DNA from: Zygnema cylindricum
Taxonomy: Eukaryota; Streptophyta; Zygnematophyceae; Zygnematales; Zygnemataceae
DNA length: 17,076 bases
Assembly: GCA_037447655.1 (NCBI GenBank)
Contig: JBBHKE010000066.1
Coordinates: 1 to 17,076, forward strand
Direction of reading: 5' to 3'
Part shown: positions 1 to 8,160 of the stretch, piece after piece
How the letters are laid out: the number at the start of each line of letters is the position of its first letter
Numbering within the stretch: the stretch's first letter is position 1
The notes under the pieces: model-generated
Seen by the model: the letters and a program-made list of their open reading frames with translations, nothing else
What the model was told of the DNA's origin: nothing
Database searches by the model: none
Translations under genes and position numbers: made by a program

Positions 1-362
1 TTTCAATTTCGGTGTTTTGTTTGAATCTCATGCATGGATGAAGTTAAGAGTATTGCTGTCAGTTAAAAACTTTGTTATGAATGGTCTGGGCTGCTAGAGG
101 AATTGAATGCAATTGAATGTACCTGTGGTTTCGCCAACTAAATCAACTAATCTCCATACATGTGTCCAATTTCTGTGTGGATACTGTCGGAAGGTGAGGA
201 CTTATAGTCAGATTAAAAAACCAACACGCATATGTAGAGGGAAGCAAACAAAAAAGATAAGCAAGGCAAAAGCAACGAACACGCAGAAAAAGGTCAGGTA
301 AAACAAAGACACCCAAAGAAGCAACAACCACCTAAGGAAAGACCCAACAGAGTGCACATGGG
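1..362. other. Unassigned flank left of CopA
   Basis: No coding or repeat identity was recognised. The stretch 230-350 is A-rich on the plus strand. The short open frames on both strands have no motif I know. The last bases before the CopA LTR read ATGGG, which resembles the end of the CopA polypurine tract (GATGGGGG at 13444-13451), but the sequence further upstream does not match CopA. Confidence 0.5.
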
Positions 363-454
363 TGTTAAGGGTAATTTCAAGTTCTATTTTTTTCTCCTGA
401 ATAAGTACGTCCACTTTAGCTTATTTTTTCCTAAGTGTACTCGACTGAATCTTG

Positions 455-570
455 GACCCAAAAAATCCGCGGTACCCGGGCGGTATTTTGCAAAGGGTGC
501 AGGTCTCGGCGCATTTCGCCTCGTGTAGGAGACCTGCACACCCTGCACTCCACGGGCGAGCCAACTAACG
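455..570. repeat. Insertion with inverted repeat inside CopA 5' LTR
   Basis: This segment has no counterpart in the 3' LTR. It contains an 11-bp perfect inverted repeat, GTGCAGGTCTC at 497-507 and GAGACCTGCAC at 529-539. GGCG/CGCC within the loop can form a further short stem. It is GC-richer than the LTR around it. No target-site duplication was clear, so it may be a small hairpin insertion or local rearranged DNA. Confidence 0.55.
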
Positions 571-603
571 AACCTTACCTGTATTTTACTTGTTAGTGCG
601 TCA

Positions 604-730
604 TCCACTTTAGTCTTTTGTCCTAAGTCAACATGATCGTACTCTACTTATTCAAGTGCGGTCTCGTCCACTTTAATCTATTTTGTCCTACGTGAACATG
701 ATCGTACTCCACTTATTCAAGTGCGGTCTC
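604..730. repeat. Tandem duplication (about 64 bp) in CopA 5' LTR
   Basis: Two adjacent copies start TCCACTTTA at 604 and 667 and both end AAGTGCGGTCTC. They differ at several positions. The 3' LTR holds a single copy (about 13570-13635), so the duplication arose in the 5' LTR after insertion or in its donor. Confidence 0.8.
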
Positions 731-974
731 TTAATTGTACGATCGGTTTTATTCTTTCTTTTTCTTTTCGATGGTCAACTTTGTATAATAGATTTAGTGT
801 GTGTAGCCGCCCAAATCTACTTTGTGTAGCGTAGTACAGTACTATCTAGCATACTTTATTAAAAAGCGCGGTAATTAGCATTTTGTCGCTTTGTAAAAAA
901 GGATCTCATTTCATAATGAAATTATCACTCGATCATACAATTCTCAAATGCTTTGACTCTTTTTGTCTTTTATT

Positions 975-1106
975 ATGGCGTCCAATAATTCTACTCCTAT
1001 AGAATATGGGCCAAACCACGCAACTTCCAATAATATCCTGAAGTTCGATGGTTCAAATTTCTATGATTGGTCTTTTTTTGCCATGCATCTTTTCAAGTTA
1101 GGGTGA
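975..1106 (+). pseudogene. CopA gag, N-terminal fragment
   Basis: An ATG at 975 opens a 43-residue frame starting MASNN and carrying LKFDGSNFYDWSFFAM. This resembles the start of copia-type Gag, where a short Ser/Asn-rich leader precedes a 'G-S-N-Y/F-x-x-W' motif. It stops at TGA 1104-1106 and gag homology does not continue directly; a clear Gag match returns only after about 1930. Gag would form the cytoplasmic particle that packages element RNA. The ATG lies within the stretch shared with the 3' LTR, so LTR and gag start nearly coincide. Position and motif support the call; the fragment is too short for lineage placement. Confidence 0.65.
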
Positions 1107-1182
1107 ACCTCCATCAGGCGAAAAATGGGGTTTTTACCGGAAAAAGTGCATTTTCGTACACATCCAGCTCATTGCCGTACTG

Positions 1183-1186
<4 letters not shown>

Positions 1187-1234
<48 letters not shown>

Positions 1235-1237
1235 TTT
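1187..1237. repeat. (AT)n microsatellite followed by T run
   Basis: About 20 AT units (1187-1226) run directly into about 11 T residues. A short minus-strand frame crossing it encodes only Ile-Tyr repeats and is not a gene. Confidence 0.95.
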
Positions 1238-1328
1238 ACAAACATGATTATTGTCGGCGCGTCAAGATTCTCCAAACTTTCGGGCGATAACATCAACCGT
1301 CAAATTATGACTTTTCGAAGCAAGAGGT

Positions 1329-1387
1329 CACGTCGTCCAGTGATTAATTACTCTCCTCAAGAGGAGAGTAGCCAATCACCGGACGTG
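1329..1387. repeat. 59-bp near-palindrome (hairpin)
   Basis: The core is TACTCTCCTC, AA, GAGGAGAGTA (1349-1370), a 10-bp perfect stem with a 2-nt spacer. After a 3/3-nt internal mismatch, GTGATT (1340-1345) pairs with AATCAC (1374-1379). The outer CACGTC/GTCC (1329-1338) pairs imperfectly with GGACGTG (1381-1387). Confidence 0.85.
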
Positions 1388-1929
1388 TAAAATATTTACG
1401 CGTGGAAATGTCACGTACGAGCCGCCGCCTTTGTACAGGCGGGAATCAACTCCAACGAAAACCACCAAAAAAAAATTTGTTGAAGAATTGTCGTGACGCC
1501 TCCTCCACGATCCGCTGACATCCGGAATTTATGGCGCCACGACGAAACACGAACGACAAAACAGTTACAAAAAATACAAAACACCAACGTACAAATTGTA
1601 CATTCATGTAATTTAATTTTGCGGCTGGATGTACGGATACTATTTCAGATATTTTGCAATTTGAATCTTTGACTGCTCGTTGTCATAACATGAACCTATG
1701 TGCGTCCAATCGAAAGAAAGCACGTACGCCATAGATTATATTGTTGACACGACCTAATGGAGAAGTGAACGAATTATTACTGGCAGTAAACGATTCCGTA
1801 CGATTACCGTCGGCGCTTGATGGAGAAGCGACCTTAGAGAAAATTTGGGATCTCTTCACAGGCGCATCTAAACTACCAGTCATTAATGATAATGATGACG
1901 CGTCGGCCAAAAACAACCAAAACTAAGGA

Positions 1930-2530
1930 AATCGCGGAATGGAAAGTCAAGGACGAAAACGAGCACGCACGCCTAGTAATGGTGCCAACGACAGAAAAAA
2001 CGCGACTCATTCGAGGCTCCCCCAAGTAGGCTGACGCTTGGTCTAGTTTGACTGCCGCGTACGCACAAACTGGTTGGGCGGTTTGTCACATTAAAAAGCG
2101 CGCTCTTTTCAATTTAACGAAAAAAACGACGGATTCGATGCAAGATTGGATAAGTACAGTTGACTTATTTTCAGGATTCGATGCAAGATTGGATAAGTAC
2201 AGTTGACTTATTTTCAGGGAAGTGTGAAATGATTGGCGTCCACTTCTTTGATGAAGATTTGTCATCCACTTTATTAGGGGGCTTGCCATAATCTTTCGCC
2301 CCTTTCATCTCGTCTTATGACAATCTTGAAACACCGAACCCTTTTCACGCTTTATGTACGAAGAAATAAAAATCTTGTCCTTTCCTGCATCTAACCCTTC
2401 CCACGTCACCGCGCACTTTGCTTCAAATCTTAAAACTAACTTAGGGGGGGCGCCGTCTGTCATTTGCATTTGTTGCAAGCACTTATTGCAGAAAAACAGG
2501 ACACACGACAACCGAATGTCGCAACCAGGC
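1930..2530 (+). pseudogene. CopA gag, central part and zinc knuckle
   Basis: Broken frames carry a Gag-like stretch: WSSLTAAYAQ (about 2058-2087), KKRALFNLTKK, then DEDLSSTLLGGLP (about 2250-2289), in the order seen in plant copia Gag. A zinc knuckle follows at 2478-2519, reading STYCRKTGHTTTEC. It is a CX2CX4HX4C box whose first Cys codon is now Ser (AGC). Damage includes the stop after LGGLP (TAA 2290-2292), further stops near 2370-2445, and a perfect 43-bp tandem duplication (2131-2216) that shifts the frame. The zinc knuckle would bind element RNA during packaging. The identification is good from residue pattern and position between LTR and protease; the exact N-terminal limit is uncertain. 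Confidence 0.75.
2131..2216. repeat. Perfect 43-bp tandem duplication in CopA gag
   Basis: 2131-2173 and 2174-2216 are identical by eye. Forty-three is not a multiple of three, so the duplication itself shifts the gag frame. Perfect identity inside an otherwise decayed element implies a late event. Confidence 0.95.
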
Positions 2531-3270
2531 ACTTAAAAAAGCGACAGAAGCGACAAATTACAATTCCAACAATGACGCCAAAACGGCTCACATAATCCCC
2601 ACGCCTACTCCACTTCCCCAGTCCTCCCCTCAACATGTTTTTCACTCAAATTTTCCATACCCTTACCCCTTTCCTCCTCCACCCCAATTACCACATCACT
2701 CCACCTCTTTTGTTGCCGCCCATTTCGCGTCATGCGATCCTCATTGGCCAATTCCTCCACCTCCCCCCTACTTTTTGTCGAATCCTCCCCTCGCATCCTC
2801 AAATCCTTCCGGTCCTCCCCCAGCTCCGGAATTCGGCTACGAGAATCTTGGCCACACCGGCCTGGACGTCTCTTTTACACCCGGGTATGCGTTTTGATCT
2901 CATGCCACGCATAATGATTGGATCATCGATAGTGGCACCTCTCTCCTCGATCTGACCGGTTTACTCATTTAACTCCTTTACTCTCCCCTATGCAAATTTG
3001 TTTAGGGGACAATCGAATCCTATTGGCTACTCACTCTGGCCACGTCGACGTTCCAAATTCCTCGATTGACATCGAAAATGTCCTTTTAGTACTTGGCTTA
3101 GCTCGGAATTTATTTTCTGTTCGCGTCACTATGACTAACGGCGTCAAAGCCGAATTTGATGAGGATAGCGTTCAATTTTTAAGTAAAAATGACAAACATA
3201 GCGTAGCTTTTGGAATAGCAAAAGACTCTATGTATTTTTTACAGTCCTATTATCCTAAAAATCCATATGC
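2531..3270 (+). pseudogene. CopA Pro-rich linker and aspartic protease
   Basis: After the zinc knuckle comes a Pro/Ser-rich stretch (about 2590-2870), common between Gag and protease in copia elements. Then WIIDSGT (about 2919-2939) gives the aspartic protease active site, with catalytic Asp at 2928-2930. Stops and frame changes follow near 2895-2990. The frame from 2990 carries LARNLFSV (about 3095-3122) and a region ending near DSMYFL (about 3223-3240), matching the protease C-terminal end and start of the pre-integrase region. Protease would cut the Gag-Pol polyprotein inside the particle. It cannot work here because of the stops and frameshifts. Confidence 0.75.
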
Positions 3271-4342
3271 AGTCCTATGCGCACACGTAGTTTTGGTGGC
3301 TTCTTGTACTTTGTTTCTTCCATCGATCATGCCACTCGCTTTTCCCATGTGTACACTATTTGTCACAAATCTAACGTTATTGCACGTTTTCAAGAATTTA
3401 AAGCGCTTGCGAAAAAATCCCACAACAAACGCATAAAAGCTTTACGAAGTGACAACGGTGGTGATTTAATGTCTCACCAATTCTCCGCCTTCCTCGCTGA
3501 CCATGGCATCTCCCACCAGTTGAGCGCACCATACACTCCTCAACAGAACGGCGTTGTCGAAAGGTACAGTCGAACTTTAGTTGAAATGGCTCGCTCTATG
3601 TTGTATTTTGCAAATTCGTTTTTTGCCTTTTAGGCTGAGGCAACCATATGAGCTAACTATCTTCGTAACTTGTGCCTTACAAGTGCTACGCCTAACATTA
3701 CCCTCATGGAAGTATGGTCTTCTATAAAACCGGATGTCCGCCACCTTCGTACCTTTGGTTGCGAAGCGTGGTATAAGGACCTCACTCATTCTAACGGAAA
3801 ATAGGGCGCCCCGTGCGCTTCGTGGAACGTTTGTAGTGTAAGCCCCTAACTCAAAAGCCTACCGCATTTGGCGCCCGTCACGTCGTCGTGGGATCACCAC
3901 ACGCGACGTTGCTTTCAACAAATCCCCTCTTCTCCAAACTCTGTCAGGTCCTCCCCCTTCACTCATCTCCTGTTGACCTTTCCTCTTATCCCTCTCTTTG
4001 TGATTTCCTCGACCCCATCCAATCACCACCCGACTTTATTTCTCTCTCAGTTCCCCCACTATCCATACCTACCCTTCAGTCTCTTCCTCCCACCCCTCTT
4101 ATCAATGCCCCCATCGTGTCAAATGATCCTTTTCTCCCCACATCTCAATCTTCTCCCCTTGACCTTGACGACGATCCTCTCTTTACCTCTCTTCTAGCCA
4201 CTATACTCTCTCCCCCTTCCCTCCTTTCAGATTCCAACCCTCTTTTATCCCCCCCAACTCTCCACTTTGATCTTTCTCGGCGGTACCCGACTAGATCGCG
4301 TGGCCCTTCTACCCGCCTCATTGAAACCATGGGTCATGCATC
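3271..4342 (+). pseudogene. CopA integrase core and C-terminal linker
   Basis: The catalytic core is read from about 3277: SSIDHATRFSHVY, then RSDNGGD with Asp at 3451-3453, and NGVVERYSRT with Glu at 3559-3561. That leaves 35 residues between them, the DD35E spacing. The N-terminal HHCC zinc-binding domain and the region holding the first catalytic Asp are missing: protease-end sequence passes almost directly into the core near 3270. A TAG at 3631-3633 replaces the Trp expected in the 'FWAEA' motif. Later frames carry ANYLRN, HLRTFGC (about 3738-3761) and, near 4275-4310, RRYPTRSRGP, typical of the basic motif before copia RT. The Ser/Pro-rich 3888-4342 frame is the integrase-RT linker. LTR-C ends it. 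Confidence 0.85.
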
Positions 4343-4435
4343 TGCAACTCTGAGACCTCCATAGGTCTTCAGAGTAGGCAGCTCACACGAAGCCTCTAGG
4401 ATAACCCTGGCCCCTTTGTGTTTCAGCAAGAATAA
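4343..4435 (-). mobile_element. LTR-C (minus-strand solo LTR), left piece
   Basis: The reverse complement of 4343-4435 matches the last ~95 bp of the CopB LTR (around 5350-5442), including ACACAAAGGGG and GGAGGTCTCAGAGTT. It ends in CA, read as TG at 4343 on the plus strand. CopB interrupts it at 4435, and the rest resumes at 10928. No internal retrotransposon sequence accompanies LTR-C, so it looks like a solo LTR made by LTR-LTR recombination. Its flanks (GCATC left, ACAAC right) do not form a clear target-site duplication. Confidence 0.85.
4431..4435. repeat. CopB target-site duplication, left copy (AATAA)
   Basis: AATAA directly precedes the TG of the CopB 5' LTR and is repeated directly after the CA of the 3' LTR at 10923-10927. 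Five bases is the usual copia duplication length. The duplicated bases belong to LTR-C. Confidence 0.9.
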
Positions 4436-4633
4436 TGTAGAAACTAATGGTTTTTAAGTATTTTCTAGGTCTGAATAGAAATAAAGAAGCCGAGGCAGTC
4501 TACCTCTAACTTCTCTCTCCAACTCTCAAACTTGTCGCAGTCACTGAGAAATTGGAGAGGAAGCTAGAGCCATGGCTACCTAGGCTATCCTGAGGTTTAC
4601 GGGAAATTTATACTAGTTAAGGGATTATTTACT

Positions 4634-4716
4634 AAAAGGTATATGCCGGCCACAAGATTTGATCCTGGTACCTGCCGGCCGACAACCAAAAATAGCCGGT
4701 AGCCTTAGCCGTTAAG
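4634..4716 (-). ncRNA. Antisense tRNA-like (Pol III-type) module in CopB 5' LTR
   Basis: Read on the minus strand, 4716-4696 is CTTAACGGCTAAGGCTACCGG, an A-box-like D-arm. The B-box-like T-arm lies at 4665-4655 (GGATCAAATCT; the 3' LTR copy GGATCAAATCC is closer to consensus). A TTTT, the usual Pol III stop, falls at 4637-4634. The same module in LTR-C aligns with it and has an exact GGTTCAAATCC B box. No full cloverleaf can be drawn. This is a tRNA-derived or tRNA-mimicking sequence; transcription is untested. Confidence 0.5.
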
Positions 4717-4784
4717 TCTAGCAGTAATACGTGGGTTAATTCATTTAACTGTAACTGTTTACGGTATACATAGATCCGGTAATG

Positions 4785-4792
4785 TATAAATA
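4785..4792 (+). promoter_or_regulatory. Candidate TATA box of CopB LTR
   Basis: TATAAATA is conserved in the 3' LTR (in the AATGTATAAATACGG stretch around 10261-10275). If used, transcription would start near 4815-4825, giving a U3 of about 380 bp and a long R-U5. Motif and conservation only. Confidence 0.45.
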
Positions 4793-5442
4793 CGGAATTC
4801 GGTACATGCACAAAATCAATACCGCGCATTTATTTCGTAAGTGAAACGAATACCGCGCATGTATTTATTACGGTTACGATTAAATTAGATTTTAATCGGA
4901 CGGCCGGAATTAGCGCCGAGATCGCGGAAGAAGATTTCGGCGGTTTGTGGCCATCGCCACATCGGATGACGCGTGGCGACATTACATTGTATCGTGGAAT
5001 CTCCGGAGATTATGGCACCGAATCCGGATATGACATGTGTCGACATTTGGGCCATGTCGTACAATGTTCGTACATAAAGTACACCGGCAGCTGTACTTTT
5101 GCGTACGGAACTGTATTCTGATTGGTTCCGTACATCAGTAGATAGAGTCTGTGAGAGAGATAGGACTTAGAAAAATTAGGAGATAGGACCCTCTCTCCCA
5201 GAGAGCTTCTGTACAAAAGGTCAACTTTGACCCTCCATAACTTACTGCTCAGGGGAGCAAATTCATATATTCTTTTTGCTATCGACTCAGGGGAGTCTTG
5301 CCTTCACAGGGGTGCAGGTGGTCAAAGTTTTTGTTTGCCTGGGTGGCAGTTGTTTTTGCTGAAACACAAAGGGGTCAAGATTATCGTAGAGGCTTCTTGG
5401 AAAATGTCCACTCTGAGGACTTATGGAGGTCTCAGAGTTTCA

Positions 5443-5457
5443 GGTTATGGGCCCACC
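5443..5457 (+). promoter_or_regulatory. CopB primer-binding site (half-tRNA initiator Met type)
   Basis: GGTTATGGGCCCACC starts at the first base after the LTR. Its complement, GGUGGGCCCAUAACC, is the anticodon stem-loop sequence of plant initiator tRNA-Met as I remember it. Drosophila copia uses this internal-fragment priming; most plant copia elements use the tRNA 3' end (TGGTATCAGAGC type), which is absent here. The gag ATG at 5447-5449 lies inside the site. Confidence 0.85.
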
Positions 5458-6571
5458 CTCTAGGGTACCAATCTTTAATGGAACTGGCTTCATATACTGG
5501 GAAAGTTTGATGATAGGAGCTCTATGCGAAAAATGGTTTTGGGGGATAGTGAGTGGACGATTGGGGCGTCCATCAAGTCTTGGAATTCCTCCAGGGTTTG
5601 GAGGAAGCAAATTCACCAAGAAAGAGGATTCACCTTCAACGGAGGAAACAAAAGAAGGAGAGGTGGTGGACAAAGGAAAGGAGAAGGAGGCGACCACACC
5701 AATAGCAACTGGTTCAGCATTCATGTCACCTATTCCGAGGAACGAGGAGAATGATACTGAAACCTGGGACTTCAACAATATGGCGACAAAGCACTTCATC
5801 CTACGCCATCTCACTCAAGGACTTGCATGTCCTCATTTGCAGGTAGAAAGGGCATCCAATCTTTTGATGGCTCTTATAGAGATGTACTGAAGTGGTACGA
5901 TTCAGCAACAACAGTTGGCTGATCAGAAAGTTAAGGAGTATGTATACAAAGGGGGAAATATGTTGGATTTTTGCAATGAGCTTGCTACACTCTTCATGGA
6001 GCTAGAGAGTGCGGGAAAGGTTTTTAGTGAAAAAGAAAAGGTTAACTGTTTACTGATGAAGTTACCTGATGAGTTCGAGAACACAGTCAACCGTGTGCAG
6101 GACTTGCCGGACTCAAGGTGGATATGCAACTCAGTGGTAGGGATGATTCTCATTCGAGAGAATACGATTGAGATCCGAAGGGGAGGAAATAGTGGCCAAG
6201 CCTTGGCAACAGCGACCGATTGGTGGAACAAGGATTCTCGAAAACCAATCGGAAACTATGGGGGTAGGGAGCAGAAAAAACAGGCTGACGAGTTCGAACC
6301 AAGGGCTCCCAAAGGTTTATGTCATTTTTGTAAGAAATCGGGGCACTATATGGCATAGTACACTAAGCTAACCAAGCTTCGGTTAAAGGAGGGGCAGACC
6401 GGTGGTACCCCGAGAGGAAAGAAAAAGGCCCTTGTCACACAGGTACTTGAGGCGGAATCCGAGGACAAGGACGATGAGCTCCTTTTGGATGAGGAGTTGG
6501 AGGCGAAAAATGAGGTTGAAATTCCACGAAGGCAGAAATGTGCTTACGGTGGATTGAAAGGTGAAGCAGGC
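5447..6571 (+). pseudogene. CopB gag, with zinc knuckle
   Basis: Gag starts at the ATG at 5447, inside the primer-binding site. An upstream in-frame ATG at 5423 lies in the LTR and is not needed. The N-terminus MGPPSRVPIFNGTGFIYW shows the copia 'F-x-G-x-x-F/Y-x-x-W' pattern, followed by a charged Glu/Lys/Thr-rich stretch (about 5610-5750) and a helical Gag core (5780-6130). The zinc knuckle is at 6320-6361: Cys 6320 and 6329 and His 6344 are intact, but the fourth ligand is Tyr (TAC 6359-6361) and TAG 6356-6358 sits just before it. TGA at 5888-5890 breaks the core. Both stops are one G-to-A change from TGG. The frame is otherwise continuous. The product would be the RNA-binding capsid protein. 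Confidence 0.85.
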
Positions 6572-6904
6572 TAGATTATAGATTCAGGTGCCTCAATGCA
6601 CATGTGTAAGGATAGGCACCTGTTCACTAAGATAAGAAAGATTCCCACCGTAGAGATAGAGTACGGGGATGGGAGGATAGTCACCTTTACTCTTGTAGGA
6701 TCGGTAGATCTGAAAGTGTTAGTAGAAGGAAAGACATCCATATTAACATTCTGTGATGTATTGTTTATTCCGGAGCTGAACAAAAACCTTATCTCTACAT
6801 CAGTATAAGATGATAAGGGTTTTTTCACTAGCACTAGGGAAGGAGTCTTTACTGCTAGTTTTGAGGAGGATGTCTATTTCATTGTTGAGAAAGGTAGCGA
6901 TGGG
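6572..6904 (+). pseudogene. CopB aspartic protease
   Basis: It follows gag in the same frame. IIDSGASMHMC begins at 6575 with catalytic Asp at 6581-6583. Directly before it TAG (6572-6574) stands where copia proteases have Trp, one G-to-A change from TGG. The C-terminal part holds LIPELNKNLISTSV (about 6763-6805), the usual 'L-x-x-N-L-I-S' end of copia protease, and then TAA 6806-6808 where Gln (CAA) is expected. It would process the Gag-Pol polyprotein. The active-site triad DSG is intact, so only the two nonsense changes disable it. Confidence 0.85.
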
Positions 6905-8160
6905 ATGTTTAGGCTGATCTTAAGTAATGAAACGAAGAAACTTTATTATGCTGGTGTTCATGATAATAAGATGTGGCATAAGAGGCTTGGGCATGTGAAT
7001 CTAGATAAGTTAAGAGAGATGAAAAAGATAGGAGTGGTGGAAGGGATTCAGTTCAGTGAGAGTGATGATATAAGTGATTGTAGTGGATGTGCTCAAGGTA
7101 AAGCACACAGATTACCCTTTCCTAAATCAGCCACGTATAAGGGAGAAAAAATTCTATATCTAGTACACACAGATATTTGGGGACTGGCTAAAATGCCCTC
7201 ACCGGGGGGGAAGAGATTTATGATGACTATAACTGATGATTGGTCTCGGTATTCCCGGGTGTATTTTTTGAAAAACAAGTCAGAAGCTCAGGATTGTTAT
7301 AGACAATATAAAGCTTGGAGCGAAAAACTCCAAGAAACTCCAATCAAGAGAGTAAGGAGTGACAATGGTGGAGAGTATACTTCTAACTAGTTTGAGGATT
7401 TTCTGAGGGAAGATGGGGTCCAACACCAAAAGACAGTTCCAGAAAATCCGGAACAAAATGGGGTAGCTGAAAGGTTAAATAGAACACTAAGTGATAGTGC
7501 TAGAAGTATGTTGTCAAATAAAAAGATAGGAAAAAGGTTTTGAGAAGAAGCAATGAACTGTGCTAATTACCTCAAAAATAGAGTTCTTACTTCAGCTATT
7601 AAAGATCAAACACCTTATGAGAGATGGACAGGCCGGCAACCATACATATCTCACTTAAAGGTTTTCGGCAGTCAAGTATTCGGTCTAGATACTGATCGGT
7701 CCAATTGGAAGCTAGATACTAAAGGAAAACCGGGATACTCATTAGGATATGATGAGGATGTTAAAGGATATAGAGTTTATGATCTAAAAAGGGAAGATAT
7801 AATCCTAGTAAAGCATCTAGTAGTTATGGATGAAGGAAAGTCTGTGGATCCCTTCAAATATACAAAGTCAGTAAAAATCAGATTTGAGTCAGAAAATTCC
7901 GATGACTTTGAGCTTCCTAACTATCCAGGTTTTAGAGAAGATGACATTCTTGCAGGTACAAATCAGACCGAAAAGGACTCGGCTGTAGAAACTCCAATGA
8001 CAACTCTACCCAAAGCGGAAGACGTGGTGGAAATTGATTTGGAATCAAAGGATAGGGGAGAAACCGAGTTTGTTCGAAAGAATCCTCGAGATCCATCTAT
8101 TCCGGCCTCAGATTTTGAGGGGGGGAGGAGAAGTAGCAAAAGACTGCAAGAAAAACAGGT
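6905..8160 (+). pseudogene. CopB integrase
   Basis: Zinc-binding HHCC: His 6977 and 6992, Cys 7079 and 7088. The catalytic core has HTDIWG with Asp 7172-7174, SDNGGEY with Asp 7361-7363, and NGVAERLNRT with Glu 7469-7471, with exactly 35 residues between the last two (DD35E). TAG 7388-7390 replaces a Gln position and TGA 7541-7543 replaces the Trp of the 'FWEEA' motif. LKVFGSQVFG (about 7656-7685) and KGYRVYDL (about 7766-7789) belong to the conserved copia C-terminal region. An acidic linker leads to RT, with RRSSKRLQEK near 8127-8156. Integrase inserts the cDNA and makes the 5-bp duplication. All catalytic residues are present. Confidence 0.92.

Larger units (their letters stand above)
363..989 (+). 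repeat. CopA 5' LTR
   Basis: Begins TGTTAAGGG at 363 and aligns with 13452-13878 along its length. It is about 200 bp longer than the 3' copy, because of an insertion of about 115 bp near 455-570, a partial tandem duplication (604-730), and about 20 bp near 855-880 absent from the 3' copy. Homology with the 3' LTR runs to about 989, past the gag ATG at 975. TATAA at 784-788 is a possible promoter element but is not conserved in the 3' copy. Confidence 0.85.
1107..1740. other. Non-gag segment inside CopA gag region
   Basis: No Gag-like translation could be followed here in any frame. The segment holds an AT microsatellite, a T run and a 59-bp near-palindrome. It may be a further small insertion into gag or simply decayed sequence. 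I saw no terminal inverted repeats or target-site duplication defining it. Confidence 0.4.
4436..5442 (+). repeat. CopB 5' LTR (1007 bp)
   Basis: Starts TGTAGAAACTAATGG and ends GAGTTTCA. It matches 9793-10922 almost base for base except for an 81-bp tandem duplication present only in the 3' LTR and a 42-bp segment missing here (after GTCTAGCAGTA, about 4727). LTR-C keeps a recognisable form of that 42-bp segment, so its absence here is a deletion. The LTR carries an antisense tRNA-like module (4634-4716) and a TATA-like site (4785). Confidence 0.95.

Noticed and set aside
604-730. CRISPR-like repeats
   Set aside because: Two adjacent LTR-derived copies without spacers, in a eukaryotic transposon.
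1003-1019. CopA primer-binding site at ATATGGGCC...CCAC
   Set aside because: Partial match to the half-tRNA site, but it lies within gag codons and some 14 bases past the end of LTR homology; probably chance.
1067-1390. 107-residue plus-strand frame
   Set aside because: It runs through the AT microsatellite and T run (Ile-Tyr and Phe repeats) and the palindrome; no homology recognised.
2605-2870. Pro-rich host protein exon
   Set aside because: The Pro/Ser-rich stretch lies between the CopA zinc knuckle and protease and is the usual low-complexity Gag-Pol linker.
5010-5216. 68-residue minus-strand frame, repeated identically at 10490-10696
   Set aside because: The repetition is explained by the two LTRs being copies of each other; no protein motif is seen.
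5888-7543. Programmed stop-codon readthrough in CopB
   Set aside because: Six stops of all three kinds at conserved Trp/Gln positions fit decay better than a recoding signal; no readthrough context was recognised.
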